This document shows positions 27,883 through 38,825 of a stretch of DNA of 50,100 bases, in pieces. The notes under the pieces were generated by a model. That model ran no database searches, was not told the DNA's origin, and saw only the letters and a list, made by a program, of their open reading frames with translations. The DNA is taken from positions 1-50,100 of the forward strand of contig JASHNS010000007.1 in the NCBI GenBank assembly GCA_030041515.1. Direction: 5' to 3'. Position 1 is the first letter of the stretch. Every line of letters begins with the position of its first letter. A program made the translations under genes and the position numbers. This stretch comes from Acidobacteriaceae bacterium (lineage in GTDB: Bacteria > Acidobacteriota > Terriglobia > Terriglobales > Acidobacteriaceae).

Positions 27883-28092
27883 GCGTCCGGTTCCTTGATT
27901 CAATCTCGGGAACCAGCTTACGCAACTTCTGCGCTCGCGCGCCACTTTCCAGCGCCATCCCAGGCCTCGCCGCACGGAAGATCACCCCCGACGCGCCCGG
28001 CGTATTCCGCATCGAACCATGCTGCAGGCGCGATACCCCACGCATACCGCCATCGCTCCATCCGTCTGCTCCCTGAGGAAAAACACGCACGC

Positions 28093-30273
<2,181 letters not shown>

Positions 30274-30492
30274 GGCGCGGCGACCGGGTGACAGGACCTG
30301 GGTTACAGTACCTGGGTCACGGTACTCGACCTTCAGGGGGTACCCCCCCTCGTGTCGGCCCTGTGGCAAAGGGCTGAAAACAGGGGATCGGGGCCTTGTT
30401 GACTGACTCGACATCCCCTCCCGACTCCTCCCCAAAAACAAAACCGTCATCCTGAGCGCAGTTGGCGCATTGCGCGCCAACGCAGTCGAAGT

Positions 30493-30547
30493 ACCTGGCC
30501 TGAGCGAAGCCGAAGGCACCTGGCCTGAGCGAAGCCGAAGGCACCTG
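30493..30547 (+). repeat. 25-bp tandem repeat, 2.2 copies
   Basis: The unit ACCTGGCCTGAGCGAAGCCG followed by AAGGC occurs at 30493-30517 and 30518-30542 without mismatch, and ACCTG begins a third copy. The CCTGAGCGAAG-x-CGAAGG core is a motif I associate with widespread intergenic repeats in acidobacteria and other environmental bacteria. A related degenerate form (GGCACCTGGCTCAGTCGAAG) lies at about 45402-45421. Confidence 0.75.
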
Positions 30548-30582
30548 TATTTCGTCCACCACGGGGCGGGCCCACAACGCAA

Positions 30583-30606
30583 AAGGACTCGCGCGGGCGA
30601 GTCCTT
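30583..30606 (-). terminator. Stem-loop terminator, minus-strand orientation
   Basis: AAGGACTCGC and GCGAGTCCTT form a perfect 10-bp stem with a 4-nt loop. On the minus strand it is followed by TTTTGCGTT, and on the plus strand by no T-run. It lies 115 nt after the stop of the small minus-strand ORF 30721-30918, which supports that ORF being transcribed. Confidence 0.6.
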
Positions 30607-30720
30607 CGAGTCACTGCGAATCCTGATTCAGTTTCCATTTTTAGTCTGCGCGGGGTGGGGAATTGGAGCAAGGAAAATCGGTTGGATGGGGGAACGAAGG
30701 TAATGGGGGGCACAGCAGCG

Positions 30721-30918
30721 CTACTTCGGGAGCTGGACCTTGGCCGACCTTCCGCGCGACCGGCGCCGGGGCGTTCGGGCTTTGGCGGCGTTCATCTCGT
30801 CGAAGGACACTGCGGGGCGGGTCTTGCCAGATTGGTCGGCCATCGCCCACAGGTCTTCGAGCTCGAGGCGTGTCCTTCTGGCTCCGACGAGGACGGCGCG
30901 ATTCACTTTCCTAGACAT
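30721..30918 (-). CDS. Small basic hypothetical protein
   Basis: The 65-residue ORF starts MSRKVNRAVLVGARRTRLEL and has a strongly basic C-terminus (ARTPRRRSRGRSAKVQLPK). The ATG at 30918 is preceded by GTAGGG with good spacing, and a stem-loop terminator lies downstream. The gene is divergent from the ribbon-helix-helix gene of the restriction-modification island. The basic tail suggests nucleic-acid binding, but this is only composition. I recognise no family, and an annotation pipeline might omit it. Confidence 0.4.
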   Translation of the reverse strand: MSRKVNRAVLVGARRTRLELEDLWAMADQSGKTRPAVSFDEMNAAKARTPRRRSRGRSAKVQLPK

Positions 30919-30985
30919 GGAAAACCCTACAAATACTCTTAACCTAATTTGCGGTCCTTACCTGGACTCTGGTGGAAAAGTGATG

Positions 30986-30997
30986 ACGCAATTGCGT
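30986..30997. promoter_or_regulatory. Perfect 12-bp palindrome in the divergent control region
   Basis: ACGCAATTGCGT is fully self-complementary and lies between the small minus-strand ORF and the ribbon-helix-helix gene. It is a candidate binding site for a dimeric regulator. Confidence 0.4.
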
Positions 30998-31086
30998 TTT
31001 CTGGCGCTAGCACAGTCCATCGGCGGGGTGTATCGGAATTCTAAGTCTTTTACTCTGAACATGATGTGTCGCTGCCCATATCGTTG

Positions 31087-31123
31087 TGCTGCAGTGTGCA
31101 GCAGACTGCATCAAATTGCTGCA
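31087..31123. promoter_or_regulatory. Operator-like repeat array upstream of the RHH regulator
   Basis: TGCTGCA-GTG-TGCAGCA at 31087-31103 is a perfect inverted repeat, and TGCTGCA recurs at 31117-31123, exactly 30 bp after the first half-site. The second copy overlaps a possible -35 (TTGCTG at 31116-31121) paired with CATAAT at 31141-31146. This layout fits autoregulation by the ribbon-helix-helix protein whose GTG start lies at 31156. Confidence 0.55.
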
Positions 31124-31155
31124 ATCTGCGCCATTGGTGTCATAATGGGATAGAC

Positions 31156-31374
31156 GTGACACCCAAAACCAAATCCGTCAGTTCCAAGAATCGATTTTCT
31201 GTTTCGCTGACAGATTCCGAGCTCACTGAGCTACTCTCGCTCAAAGACCGGCACCGCGTCTCACTGGCGTGGCTGGGTCGGCAGGCGATCGTGGAATTCA
31301 TTGCGAAATACCGAGAAGAAAACGTGCAGCTGCCCCTGAAGCTGACGATAAGGAGCACTTATGACCGCTCCTAA
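31156..31374 (+). CDS. Ribbon-helix-helix (CopG/Arc-like) regulator of the R-M genes
   Basis: The 72-residue protein begins at the GTG at 31156. Its N-terminal strand NRFSVSLTDSEL, followed by two helices (LTELLSLKDRHRVSLAWLG, RQAIVEFIAKYRE), is a ribbon-helix-helix fold, the DNA-binding dimer of CopG/Arc/MetJ-type repressors. The stop overlaps the start of the cytosine methyltransferase gene by 14 nt, so the two are translated from one message. It likely controls expression of the methyltransferase, and perhaps the nuclease, in the manner of a controller (C) protein, although classical C proteins are HTH rather than RHH. An upstream in-frame ATG at 31066 gives a Cys-rich extension unlike the fold and crosses the operator, so it was rejected. 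Confidence 0.78.
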   Translation: MTPKTKSVSSKNRFSVSLTDSELTELLSLKDRHRVSLAWLGRQAIVEFIAKYREENVQLPLKLTIRSTYDRS

Positions 31375-32539
31375 GACTCTCACCGCCATAGATCTCTTTT
31401 GCGGCGCCGGTGGCCTCTCTGAAGGGTTCAGGCAAGCGGGCTTTCACGTGCTCGCGGGCCAGGACTTCGATGCAACCGCTGGCGCGACTTTCGCAGCTAC
31501 ACACCCTGAAGCGAGGTTCCTTCCGGGCCCGATACAAGAGGTCACGGCCTCGCAGTTGCTTCGTGCCACAGGTCTGAAGCGCGCTGAGGTGGACGTCCTT
31601 GTGGGTGGGCCGCCGTGTCAAGGGTACTCCGTTTACAACCATCAACGGGGCGCTGATGATCCTCGCGCCGGCTTGTTCCGAGAATACCTGCGAATTGTGG
31701 AAGGCCTCCAGCCAAAGTGGCTGGTGATGGAGAACGTCACCGGAATCACTTCGATCGCCGGTGGAGCGATTGTGCGAGAGATTCAGCGTGGAATGGCCAA
31801 GCTGGGCTATCGGGTTCGGATGAAGGTACTGAAGGCTGAAGAATTTGGTGTGCCGCAAGAGCGGCGTCGCGTCTTCTTCATCGCCACCAGGACTGCGCAG
31901 CCCATTTTCTTTCCCGCCGCGGTCCACGGTCCTGGGTTGCCCAATTTTGTGACCATTTGGGATGCCATATCTGACCTGCCCCGAGTGCCCAATGGCGGTG
32001 CCGGCTGCAGTCTAAACTACGCGAGCGCCCCCAGGAACGAATATCAGAGAAGGCTCCGTGGTGCGGAGCAGGTAGTCACAAATCATGAGGCTCCGCAATT
32101 GGCGCGAGTAAACGAGGAACGTATGAAGCACATTCCGCCGGGCGGATCGTGGAGGGATCTCCCGTTTGCGCTGCTCCCACAAGGGATGCGCCGTGCAAAG
32201 AGAAGCGATCACACAAAGCGCTACGGTCGGCCCCGCAAAACAGATTTGGCCTGTACCATTCTGACGAAATGCGATGTGCATTGGGGCGCGTATATCCATC
32301 CTGTCCAGGACCGTGCCATTACCGTGCGCGAGGCTGCGAGGCTCCAGTCATTCCCCGATTCGTTTGTGTTTCAGGGGAGCAGGACGGACCAATACAAGCA
32401 GGTAGGCAACGCCGTACCCCCACTGCTGGGCTTCCATGTGGCAAAGGCTATGCTGTCGGCGATGGAAGCACCCGAGGCGGAGGAATCCACTTCTGACGCG
32501 ATTCCGGGTGAACTGTTTGATCTGTCGGTCGCCATCTAG
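31361..32539 (+). CDS. DNA (cytosine-5-)-methyltransferase of a type II R-M system
   Basis: The 392-residue C5-MTase has all main motifs: I (AIDLFCGAGGLSEGF), IV with the catalytic Cys (VGGPPCQGYS), VI (LVMENVTG), VIII (VPQERRRVFFIATR), IX (ITVREAARLQSFPD) and X (YKQVGNAVPP). The variable target-recognition region lies between VIII and IX (residues ~190-310). It methylates cytosine within the recognition site and protects the host from the companion nuclease. AAGGAG lies seven bases before the ATG. The 3' end overlaps that of the convergent NotI-like gene by 4 nt. Base composition is lower in GC than that of the flanking chromosomal genes, which suggests horizontal transfer. Confidence 0.95.
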   Translation: MTAPKTLTAIDLFCGAGGLSEGFRQAGFHVLAGQDFDATAGATFAATHPEARFLPGPIQEVTASQLLRATGLKRAEVDVLVGGPPCQGYSVYNHQRGADDPRAGLFREYLRIVEGLQPKWLVMENVTGITSIAGGAIVREIQRGMAKLGYRVRMKVLKAEEFGVPQERRRVFFIATRTAQPIFFPAAVHGPGLPNFVTIWDAISDLPRVPNGGAGCSLNYASAPRNEYQRRLRGAEQVVTNHEAPQLARVNEERMKHIPPGGSWRDLPFALLPQGMRRAKRSDHTKRYGRPRKTDLACTILTKCDVHWGAYIHPVQDRAITVREAARLQSFPDSFVFQGSRTDQYKQVGNAVPPLLGFHVAKAMLSAMEAPEAEESTSDAIPGELFDLSVAI

Positions 32540-33567
32540 TTCTCCTCCGGAACTTCCTCGGGTATCTCTGCTCCTGTTGCGTCGGCTTCCGCGCGTGTCG
32601 GCGCGCTTGTCGCCTTGCTTGCGATGCGCCGCTCAAACTCCGGCTTTGGCACAGGTTTGCCACCGGTTAGTCCTTCAACCGAACGCTCCAAAGTGGTGAG
32701 ACGGACTTCATCAAGCACCATGCGGCTGCGCTTCTCTCCAGGCATTTCATCAAATCGGACGATGAACCACGCAATATCAGCATTGGAAATGTCCGCTACG
32801 CGGTCCATTTCTCCGATGGAATCAAAAAAGGCGCGGTCCACCACGACCGCCATCTTCTTGCCCCAGCGCCGAAGAGTAGGAACCTTGATTTGCAGTTGCG
32901 GCATCAGGCGCTTCGGTCCACTACTGCGATAATCCGGCCTGCGCCTTCCAGCAGGAAAGACGACGTGATTCACATTCGTATCTGCGAACGCCGTGAACTC
33001 CCGGCTCATGGCATCACCAGAGAAATAGACCGCCTGAATCTCCACTGCGCACCACTCCATCGGCGCGTCTATGGCGGTCTTGTTACTGACGATAATCATG
33101 TCGAACCGGCCAACATCGTCCCCGCCTTTGCTGTCGGTGGTTGCCGCTGCCTCAAGGAAGCCCACCTCTCCGACAAGAAGGGGGTTATCATCGCCCAGAA
33201 GATGTGCGCCGACCCAGCGAAATACCTCAAGGCCTTCGTGGAAACGGTAGGGGCAAGTGACGCGGAGGCCCCCCACTGTACCGGCGACGGCCTCGCCCAC
33301 AACCTGTCCTGTCGTCTCGTCCTGGCGGTGGGCATAGAGGCGAAGAGAGCACACACCTCCCGATTTTGTGCATACTCCGGTTCCTTGCGAGGATTTGAAC
33401 GGGCACGGCTGCTGGTCCCGCTCCTTTTTCTTCTTGGATTGCTCCATTGCAAAATATTGCCTATCAGCAGCGGTCAACTCAGCCACACGGTTTCCGAACC
33501 ACTCCCCAATTCCAAACCTAGGTGTGACATCCTTGGGCTTTCGCGTCGCTTTCTTCCGTCCTGTCAT
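32536..33567 (-). CDS. NotI-family type II restriction endonuclease
   Basis: The 343-residue protein shows the two hallmarks of NotI. The first is a four-cysteine metal site: Cys55 (QPCPFK), Cys66 (GTGVCTKSGG), Cys73 (VCSLRLY) and Cys105 (VTCPYRF). In NotI such a site binds iron and has a structural role. The second is a PD-(D/E)XK-type active site with Gln in place of Lys: Asp156 (GRFDMIIV), Glu176 and Gln178 (WCAVEIQAVYFSG). This corresponds to Asp160, Glu182 and Gln184 that I recall for NotI. NotI cuts GCGGCCGC; specificity here is not proven. The start at 33567 has GGAGCC upstream. The gene is convergent with the methyltransferase and divergent from vsr. Its C-terminal ~45 residues are low-complexity and acidic. 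Confidence 0.82.
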   Translation of the reverse strand: MTGRKKATRKPKDVTPRFGIGEWFGNRVAELTAADRQYFAMEQSKKKKERDQQPCPFKSSQGTGVCTKSGGVCSLRLYAHRQDETTGQVVGEAVAGTVGGLRVTCPYRFHEGLEVFRWVGAHLLGDDNPLLVGEVGFLEAAATTDSKGGDDVGRFDMIIVSNKTAIDAPMEWCAVEIQAVYFSGDAMSREFTAFADTNVNHVVFPAGRRRPDYRSSGPKRLMPQLQIKVPTLRRWGKKMAVVVDRAFFDSIGEMDRVADISNADIAWFIVRFDEMPGEKRSRMVLDEVRLTTLERSVEGLTGGKPVPKPEFERRIASKATSAPTRAEADATGAEIPEEVPEEN

Positions 33568-33681
33568 CAGGCTCCATTCCGAAGCGCAAACCGTGAGTCC
33601 GCGCCGAGGTCCAAGAACTCAAGGCAAGACGGAATTCACATGCAGCGGGTGTTTGAATCGAAGTGAGAATCCCGATTCATT

Positions 33682-34143
33682 ATGCCACCTACTAAAAAGC
33701 AAAAGAGAAAGCGCGCTCAGGCAGGGATGACGCGAAGCGAAAACATGCGCCGGATCATGGGCAGGAATACGACCCCGGAACTGACCGTGAGACACCTCCT
33801 CTCCCAGCGAGGCTTCCGCTATCGGCTCCATAGGGCGGATCTGCCGGGAAAACCAGACATTGTCTTCGTGTCCCGGCGCAAAGTCATTTTCGTGCACGGC
33901 TGTTTCTGGCACGCTCACTCTTGCAGCATGGCGCATCAACCGAGAACGAACGAGGGCTACTGGTCCCCGAAGTTGCAGCGCAACCAGGAGCGGGACGCAC
34001 ATCACCTGACTGCATTAAAGGCCGCTGGTTGGAAGGTGCTGACAATTTGGGAATGTGAGCTGAAAGATATCGCCTCCGTTACGCGAAAGCTGGTGCGATT
34101 TTTGACTGGCGCCGCGGATTGCTCCGCTTCGGCAAGCAGGTAA
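33682..34143 (+). CDS. vsr: Very short patch repair endonuclease (Vsr)
   Basis: Vsr nicks 5' of the T in T:G mismatches that arise when 5-methylcytosine deaminates, so it usually accompanies C5-methyltransferases, as here. The 153-residue protein shows TRSENMRRIMGRNTTPELTV, the active-site Asp in LPGKPDIVFVSRRKVIFVHG, the zinc-site residues in GCFWHAHSC, YWSPKLQRNQERDAHH, and WKVLTIWECEL. A basic N-terminal extension (MPPTKKQKRKRAQAG) precedes the conserved start at residue 16. The ATG at 33727 is an alternative with a close GGCAGGG. The 114-nt gap to the divergent endonuclease gene must contain both promoters. A strong terminator follows at 34276. Confidence 0.93.
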   Translation: MPPTKKQKRKRAQAGMTRSENMRRIMGRNTTPELTVRHLLSQRGFRYRLHRADLPGKPDIVFVSRRKVIFVHGCFWHAHSCSMAHQPRTNEGYWSPKLQRNQERDAHHLTALKAAGWKVLTIWECELKDIASVTRKLVRFLTGAADCSASASR

Positions 34144-34275
34144 CTAACAAAATAATATGACGCGGCTGTTATACCTTCCAAGGCACTCCATCAAATGCAC
34201 CGCTAACTCCCCTGGAGTCAGTCGAGTTTACTGCTAAGCCACTCCATCAACTCGCGAAGCGAAAACGAGCAATAA

Positions 34276-34301
34276 AAAGAGGCTCCCGAAGGAGCCTCTT
34301 T
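34276..34301. terminator. Strong stem-loop terminator, bidirectional
   Basis: AAAGAGGCTCC and GGAGCCTCTTT pair perfectly (11 bp) around a CGAA tetraloop. A-rich and T-rich edges make it work on both strands, for vsr and for the convergent inositol-phosphate synthase. Between vsr and this hairpin, CACTCCATCAA occurs twice (near 34184 and 34231). Confidence 0.85.
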
Positions 34302-34325
34302 GGCCTTTGCGGCGAAGCCGCGCCC

Positions 34326-34342
34326 GCCTGGACGGCTAGTCC

Positions 34343-34343
<1 letters not shown>
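34326..34343 (+). repeat. Dispersed intergenic repeat, copy 2 (first copy 24579-24596)
   Basis: GCCTGGACGGCTAGTCCT differs from the first copy by one base. GGCGAAGC lies just upstream in both. This copy touches the stop codon of the inositol-phosphate synthase gene. Confidence 0.5.
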
Positions 34344-35659
<1,316 letters not shown>

Positions 35660-35796
35660 GTTCAGTGCCTTTCGCGTCTCAAAATGAATTCAAAAGAATT
35701 TCAAAACCAAACAGTCAGTGTCTCGCCCCGGGCGGGATTTCGCAAATGACCGGTGGTGAATGGGGGATTTTGGGCGGTGAACGGCGCAGTGAGCGG

Positions 35797-36447
35797 CTAG
35801 CGCTCTGCCGGTGCATCGTTCGGCCGCACGCGGTTCTTCCAGTGCGTCCCGACAAACCAGACGAAGGCCGCGAGCAGGGCGATCTCGACGACGAGGTGAA
35901 AGCGGTGAAAGGCCTGCTGAAAGCGCGGATCGGTGTGCCACTTCTCGCCGAGCTTCATGCCGAACCAGGAAAGGCAGGAATACCAGACCAGAGCGCCAGC
36001 GGTGGTGTAGAGGTGGAAGCGCAGGCGCGGCATCCGCGCGATGCCGGCGGGGAAAGCGACAAAGGTCTGCACGACGGGCAGCATGCGGCCGAGCAGCACG
36101 GCGATCGATCCGTAGCGCGAGAAGAACCAGGTCATGCGGTCGAGATCGTGGCGGCTCATCAGAACCCAGTTGCCGTAGCGCTCGACGAGAGGGCGGCCGC
36201 CGCGGGCGCCGATCCAGTAAGCGATGGCGGAGCCGATGTTGCAGCCGAGGGCGGCCGCCAGGATCACGAGCGCGAAGTGGAAGCGCCCCACGTACACCAG
36301 ATAGCCGGAGAAGGGAAGGATGACCTCCGACGGGACGGGAACGCCGCCTGAGTTGAGCGTGACGAGCGCGACGATGCCGGCATAGCCGCCAGCGCTGATG
36401 ATGTGGGTGACGAATTGAAAGACCCAGACGACAATCTTCTCGCTCAT
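35797..36447 (-). CDS. DedA family (SNARE-associated / VTT) membrane protein
   Basis: The 216-residue inner-membrane protein has the DedA pattern: VPVPSEVILPFSGYLVYVG near the N-terminus (Glu and Pro in the re-entrant loop), then GCNIGSAIAYWIGARGGR, RHDLDRMTWFFSRYG, and GRMLPVVQTFVAFPAGIARM with the conserved Arg and Pro. DedA proteins are flippase-like and recycle undecaprenyl phosphate or phospholipid. About five hydrophobic segments are visible. The start at 36447 has only a weak ribosome site. Its function among DedA paralogs cannot be told from sequence. Confidence 0.92.
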   Translation of the reverse strand: MSEKIVVWVFQFVTHIISAGGYAGIVALVTLNSGGVPVPSEVILPFSGYLVYVGRFHFALVILAAALGCNIGSAIAYWIGARGGRPLVERYGNWVLMSRHDLDRMTWFFSRYGSIAVLLGRMLPVVQTFVAFPAGIARMPRLRFHLYTTAGALVWYSCLSWFGMKLGEKWHTDPRFQQAFHRFHLVVEIALLAAFVWFVGTHWKNRVRPNDAPAER

Positions 36448-36815
36448 TCAAAACTCAGTTTAACGTGCGGCCTCGTTTGAGCCGGCGTAGTGAATGGGCC
36501 GGTGCGGCCTGGCTGGCTCGTCGAATTTTGGCCTCGCGTGCGGCTCGCGGAGTCGCGGTTCCGTGAACGCGGGCTTCGCTGAGTGGGCCTGTTCTCTGCA
36601 TTCAAGATTACCGAGGTCACTTATAGTACCCCAATCGTGGCATTGAGATAGGGGTTACTTGAAGTTACTGTTGGGCATCCGCTGTAACTAATTTGCTGTC
36701 CTGATCTGCTGTCCTGAAGTAGCCGGAGCACGACCGCCGCGCGGCGGATACGGCCTGCCCTGGGACTGTGGCACCCGTGGTCCGCCCAAGGGCGGCTCGC
36801 GGGCCGGAGGCCTCA
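36448..36815. other. Noncoding gap with small repeats before the Ser/Gly lipoprotein
   Basis: No gene is supported in these 368 nt. TGCTGTCCTGA occurs twice with a 13-bp period (36694-36704, 36707-36717), and CCGCCC-AA-GGGCGG near 36782-36795 can form a small hairpin just upstream of the lipoprotein ribosome site GGAGG at about 36806. The AT-rich part around 36600-36700 could hold the promoter, but no clear boxes were found. Confidence 0.4.
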
Positions 36816-38390
36816 ATGACGTCCCTCTCCCGCTCTGCGGCGCTGGTTTTGGCCGCTGCTGTCACGTTGTTTCTGATTCCCACCGGTTGCAGCACAGTCG
36901 CCGGCGACACAGCCGCGCCAGCCAGCCAGACGTCGGGCGCTTCCTCAGGGGCGTCCGGCAGTGGCACGAGCGGGTCAGGTAACTCTGGTAACTCAGGTAA
37001 CTCCGGCTCAAGCAGCGGCTCGGGAAGCTCGGGCTCTGGCTCTTCGGGGTCCGGGTCTTCCGGATCAGGATCCTCGGGGTCGGGTTCGGGCAGCTCGGGT
37101 TCCGGATCTTCGAGTTCCGGGACCAGCGGATCGGGTTCTTCGGGGTCGACGGGATCGGGAAGCGGAAGCGCTGGCTCATCGGGATCTGGTTCGTCAGGTT
37201 CAGGTGCGAGCGGAACGGGTTCCGCCGGCTCGGGAAGTTCCAGTTCGGGCAGCGGCAGCTCAGGAACGGGCTCTTCCGGATCCGGTACTTCGGGATCCGG
37301 TACTTCGGGATCAGGTACTTCGGGATCAGGTTCGTCGGGTTCGGCCGGCTCCGGCTCCAGTTCCTCGGGCTCTTCTGGCTCCAGTTCATCCGGAAGCTCA
37401 GGGGCCGGGTCGTCCGGATCGGGAACCTCCGGTTCAGGCAAGAGCAGCTCCGGTACCTCGGGATCCGGCTCGTCAGGATCTGGTTCGTCGGGTTCAGGCT
37501 CGAGTGGCTCGAGTGGTTCGGGTTCTGGATCGTCCGGATCGAGCAGCTCAGGCTCCGGATCGTCGAGTTCGGGAAGCAGCGGCGCGGGCTCGTCGGGGTC
37601 CGGTTCGGGTAGCTCCGGTTCCGGAAGCTCCGGATCTGGAAGCTCCGGATCGGGAAGCGGCTCCGGATCGGGTTCTTCTGGCTCCGGGTCATCGGGATCT
37701 TCGGGCCTGCCATCCGTTGTTCCCTCCAGCGCGGTTGCCGTCAGCGCCATCCAGAGTCTCAGCAACTGGAAGCTGGCGGACGATTCCGGCACCAGCGGGA
37801 CCGCGAGCGGCGCGATGTCGCTGGCCACGCTGCCCTCGCTGAGCGGCCAGTCACGCGAGTTCGCCACCACTTACACGGACGAGGGCGGCGAGCGCTACTG
37901 GGTCACATTTGCCTCCGACCCCAACGCTACCAACTTCCTTTACGACGCATGGATTTATCTGGCCGGCTCAGCTTCGGGTGTGGACACGCTCGAGCTCGAT
38001 ATGAACCAGGTCACGGCGAACGGCCAGACCGTCATCTACGGCTTCCAGTGCGACGGCAATGCTCATGTGTGGGATTACACGGAGAACGCCGGCTCGCCGA
38101 CGAACTACGACGACCACTGGCTCCGCTCGGAGCAGCCCTGCAACGTCCATGACTGGGCTGCAAACTCCTGGCACCACGTTCAGATCTGGTACTCGCGTGA
38201 CGATTCCGGCAACGTCACATACCACTCTGTCTGGCTCGATGGCACCGAGCAACCGATCGACGCCACCGTTCCTTCATCGTTTGCGCTGGGCTGGGCTTCG
38301 GTGCTGGTCACGAATCTTCAGATCGATGGCGAGGGGGCGAGCGGCTCCTCGACGGCTTACGTGGACAAGCTCACGATCTATCGCTGGTAA
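36816..38390 (+). CDS. Ser/Gly-repeat lipoprotein with lectin-like C-terminal domain
   Basis: The 524-residue surface-type protein has a signal peptide ending in LFLIPTGC, a lipobox with an unusual Pro at -3 and acylated Cys25. Residues ~40-296 are an almost pure Ser/Gly tract (GSGSSGS repeats, occasional Thr, Asn, Ala), long and flexible enough to project the end domain away from the membrane. Residues ~297-524 form a beta-rich domain with SNWKLADDSGTSG, FLYDAWIYLAGSASG, LELDMNQVTANGQTVIYGF, WHHVQIWYSRDDSGNV and AYVDKLTIYRW. This looks like a concanavalin/LamG-like jelly roll that may bind sugar. Two Cys in that domain may form a disulfide. The start has GGAGG four bases after a GC hairpin. 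The exact role is unknown. Confidence 0.8.
   Translation: MTSLSRSAALVLAAAVTLFLIPTGCSTVAGDTAAPASQTSGASSGASGSGTSGSGNSGNSGNSGSSSGSGSSGSGSSGSGSSGSGSSGSGSGSSGSGSSSSGTSGSGSSGSTGSGSGSAGSSGSGSSGSGASGTGSAGSGSSSSGSGSSGTGSSGSGTSGSGTSGSGTSGSGSSGSAGSGSSSSGSSGSSSSGSSGAGSSGSGTSGSGKSSSGTSGSGSSGSGSSGSGSSGSSGSGSGSSGSSSSGSGSSSSGSSGAGSSGSGSGSSGSGSSGSGSSGSGSGSGSGSSGSGSSGSSGLPSVVPSSAVAVSAIQSLSNWKLADDSGTSGTASGAMSLATLPSLSGQSREFATTYTDEGGERYWVTFASDPNATNFLYDAWIYLAGSASGVDTLELDMNQVTANGQTVIYGFQCDGNAHVWDYTENAGSPTNYDDHWLRSEQPCNVHDWAANSWHHVQIWYSRDDSGNVTYHSVWLDGTEQPIDATVPSSFALGWASVLVTNLQIDGEGASGSSTAYVDKLTIYRW
36936..37705 (+). repeat. Low-complexity Ser/Gly coding repeat
   Basis: About 770 nt encode alternating Ser and Gly with varied synonymous codons (TCC, TCG, AGC, GGA, GGC, GGT, GGG). 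The codon mixing means the DNA is only loosely repetitive, which protects it from slippage. It also opens a long antisense frame, dismissed below. Confidence 0.85.
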
Positions 38391-38825
38391 CGATTGCGGG
38401 TAAGGAACGTTGCAGGACGCGGCCTCGAACCTGCGCTTCTGTGCTGTTTCATCGCTGCCGGGCACCTGGCTTGCCGTGACGTCAAAACGCGCCACCGGGG
38501 CGGAACGTGGACGACATCAAGTTTCGCACCGGCGGAGGCCTGGTCATCGCGACTAGACTGAAGCCGCTCCAGGGAGCGGGTCTGCCGCTGAGATTCCCGA
38601 ATTCCGAAGGTGAGCCGGGAAGTACGTCTGTTCAACTTTTCCCTGCCACAGCGTCGAACGTTCAAGATTGAAGCAGATCCGATCGTCGCTCCCGTCGCCC
38701 TAAAGCGAGAAGAGAAGCGGGTCACCTACGCCCGCAACCCACAACGAGCCACTTGTACCGGGCCTCGGATGCGCGGAAGCGAGATTGCGCCTCCGGGCGG
38801 CTGCAGGCCCAAAGGAGAATTGTTT
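38391..38825. other. Noncoding gap before manganese catalase
   Basis: These 435 nt show no credible gene on either strand. The AAAGGAG ribosome site for the catalase lies at about 38811-38817. A GGCACCTGGC segment near 38461 is the same core seen in the tandem repeat at 30493. No clear promoter or operator was recognised. Confidence 0.4.

Larger units (their letters stand above)
30274..30720. other. Repeat-rich noncoding stretch after glgX
   Basis: This 447-nt gap has no convincing gene. It holds short repeats of CCTGGGTTAC/CCTGGGTCAC, a GC-rich inverted segment (GGGGGTACCCCCC near 30337), the tandem repeat at 30493-30547 and the hairpin at 30583-30606. The composition is that of an intergenic repeat island and marks the left border of the restriction-modification region. 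Confidence 0.6.

Noticed and set aside
26011-28092. Upstream in-frame extension of glgX giving a 1420-residue protein
   Set aside because: The extension is antisense to the GH20 gene and shows no domain. The conserved GlgX start is at 28093.
32890-33666. 258-residue ORF on the plus strand over the NotI-like gene
   Set aside because: The minus-strand frame has the four-Cys and D/E/Q sites. The plus frame has no motif and no ribosome site, and it runs into the divergent promoter region.
36665-37870. 401-residue antisense ORF rich in Pro, Glu and Asp opposite the Ser/Gly lipoprotein
   Set aside because: It is the mirror of the Ser/Gly codon repeats (TCC-GGA read backwards gives Ser/Pro/Glu-type codons). 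It has no ribosome site or domain, and the sense frame has a signal peptide and folded domain.
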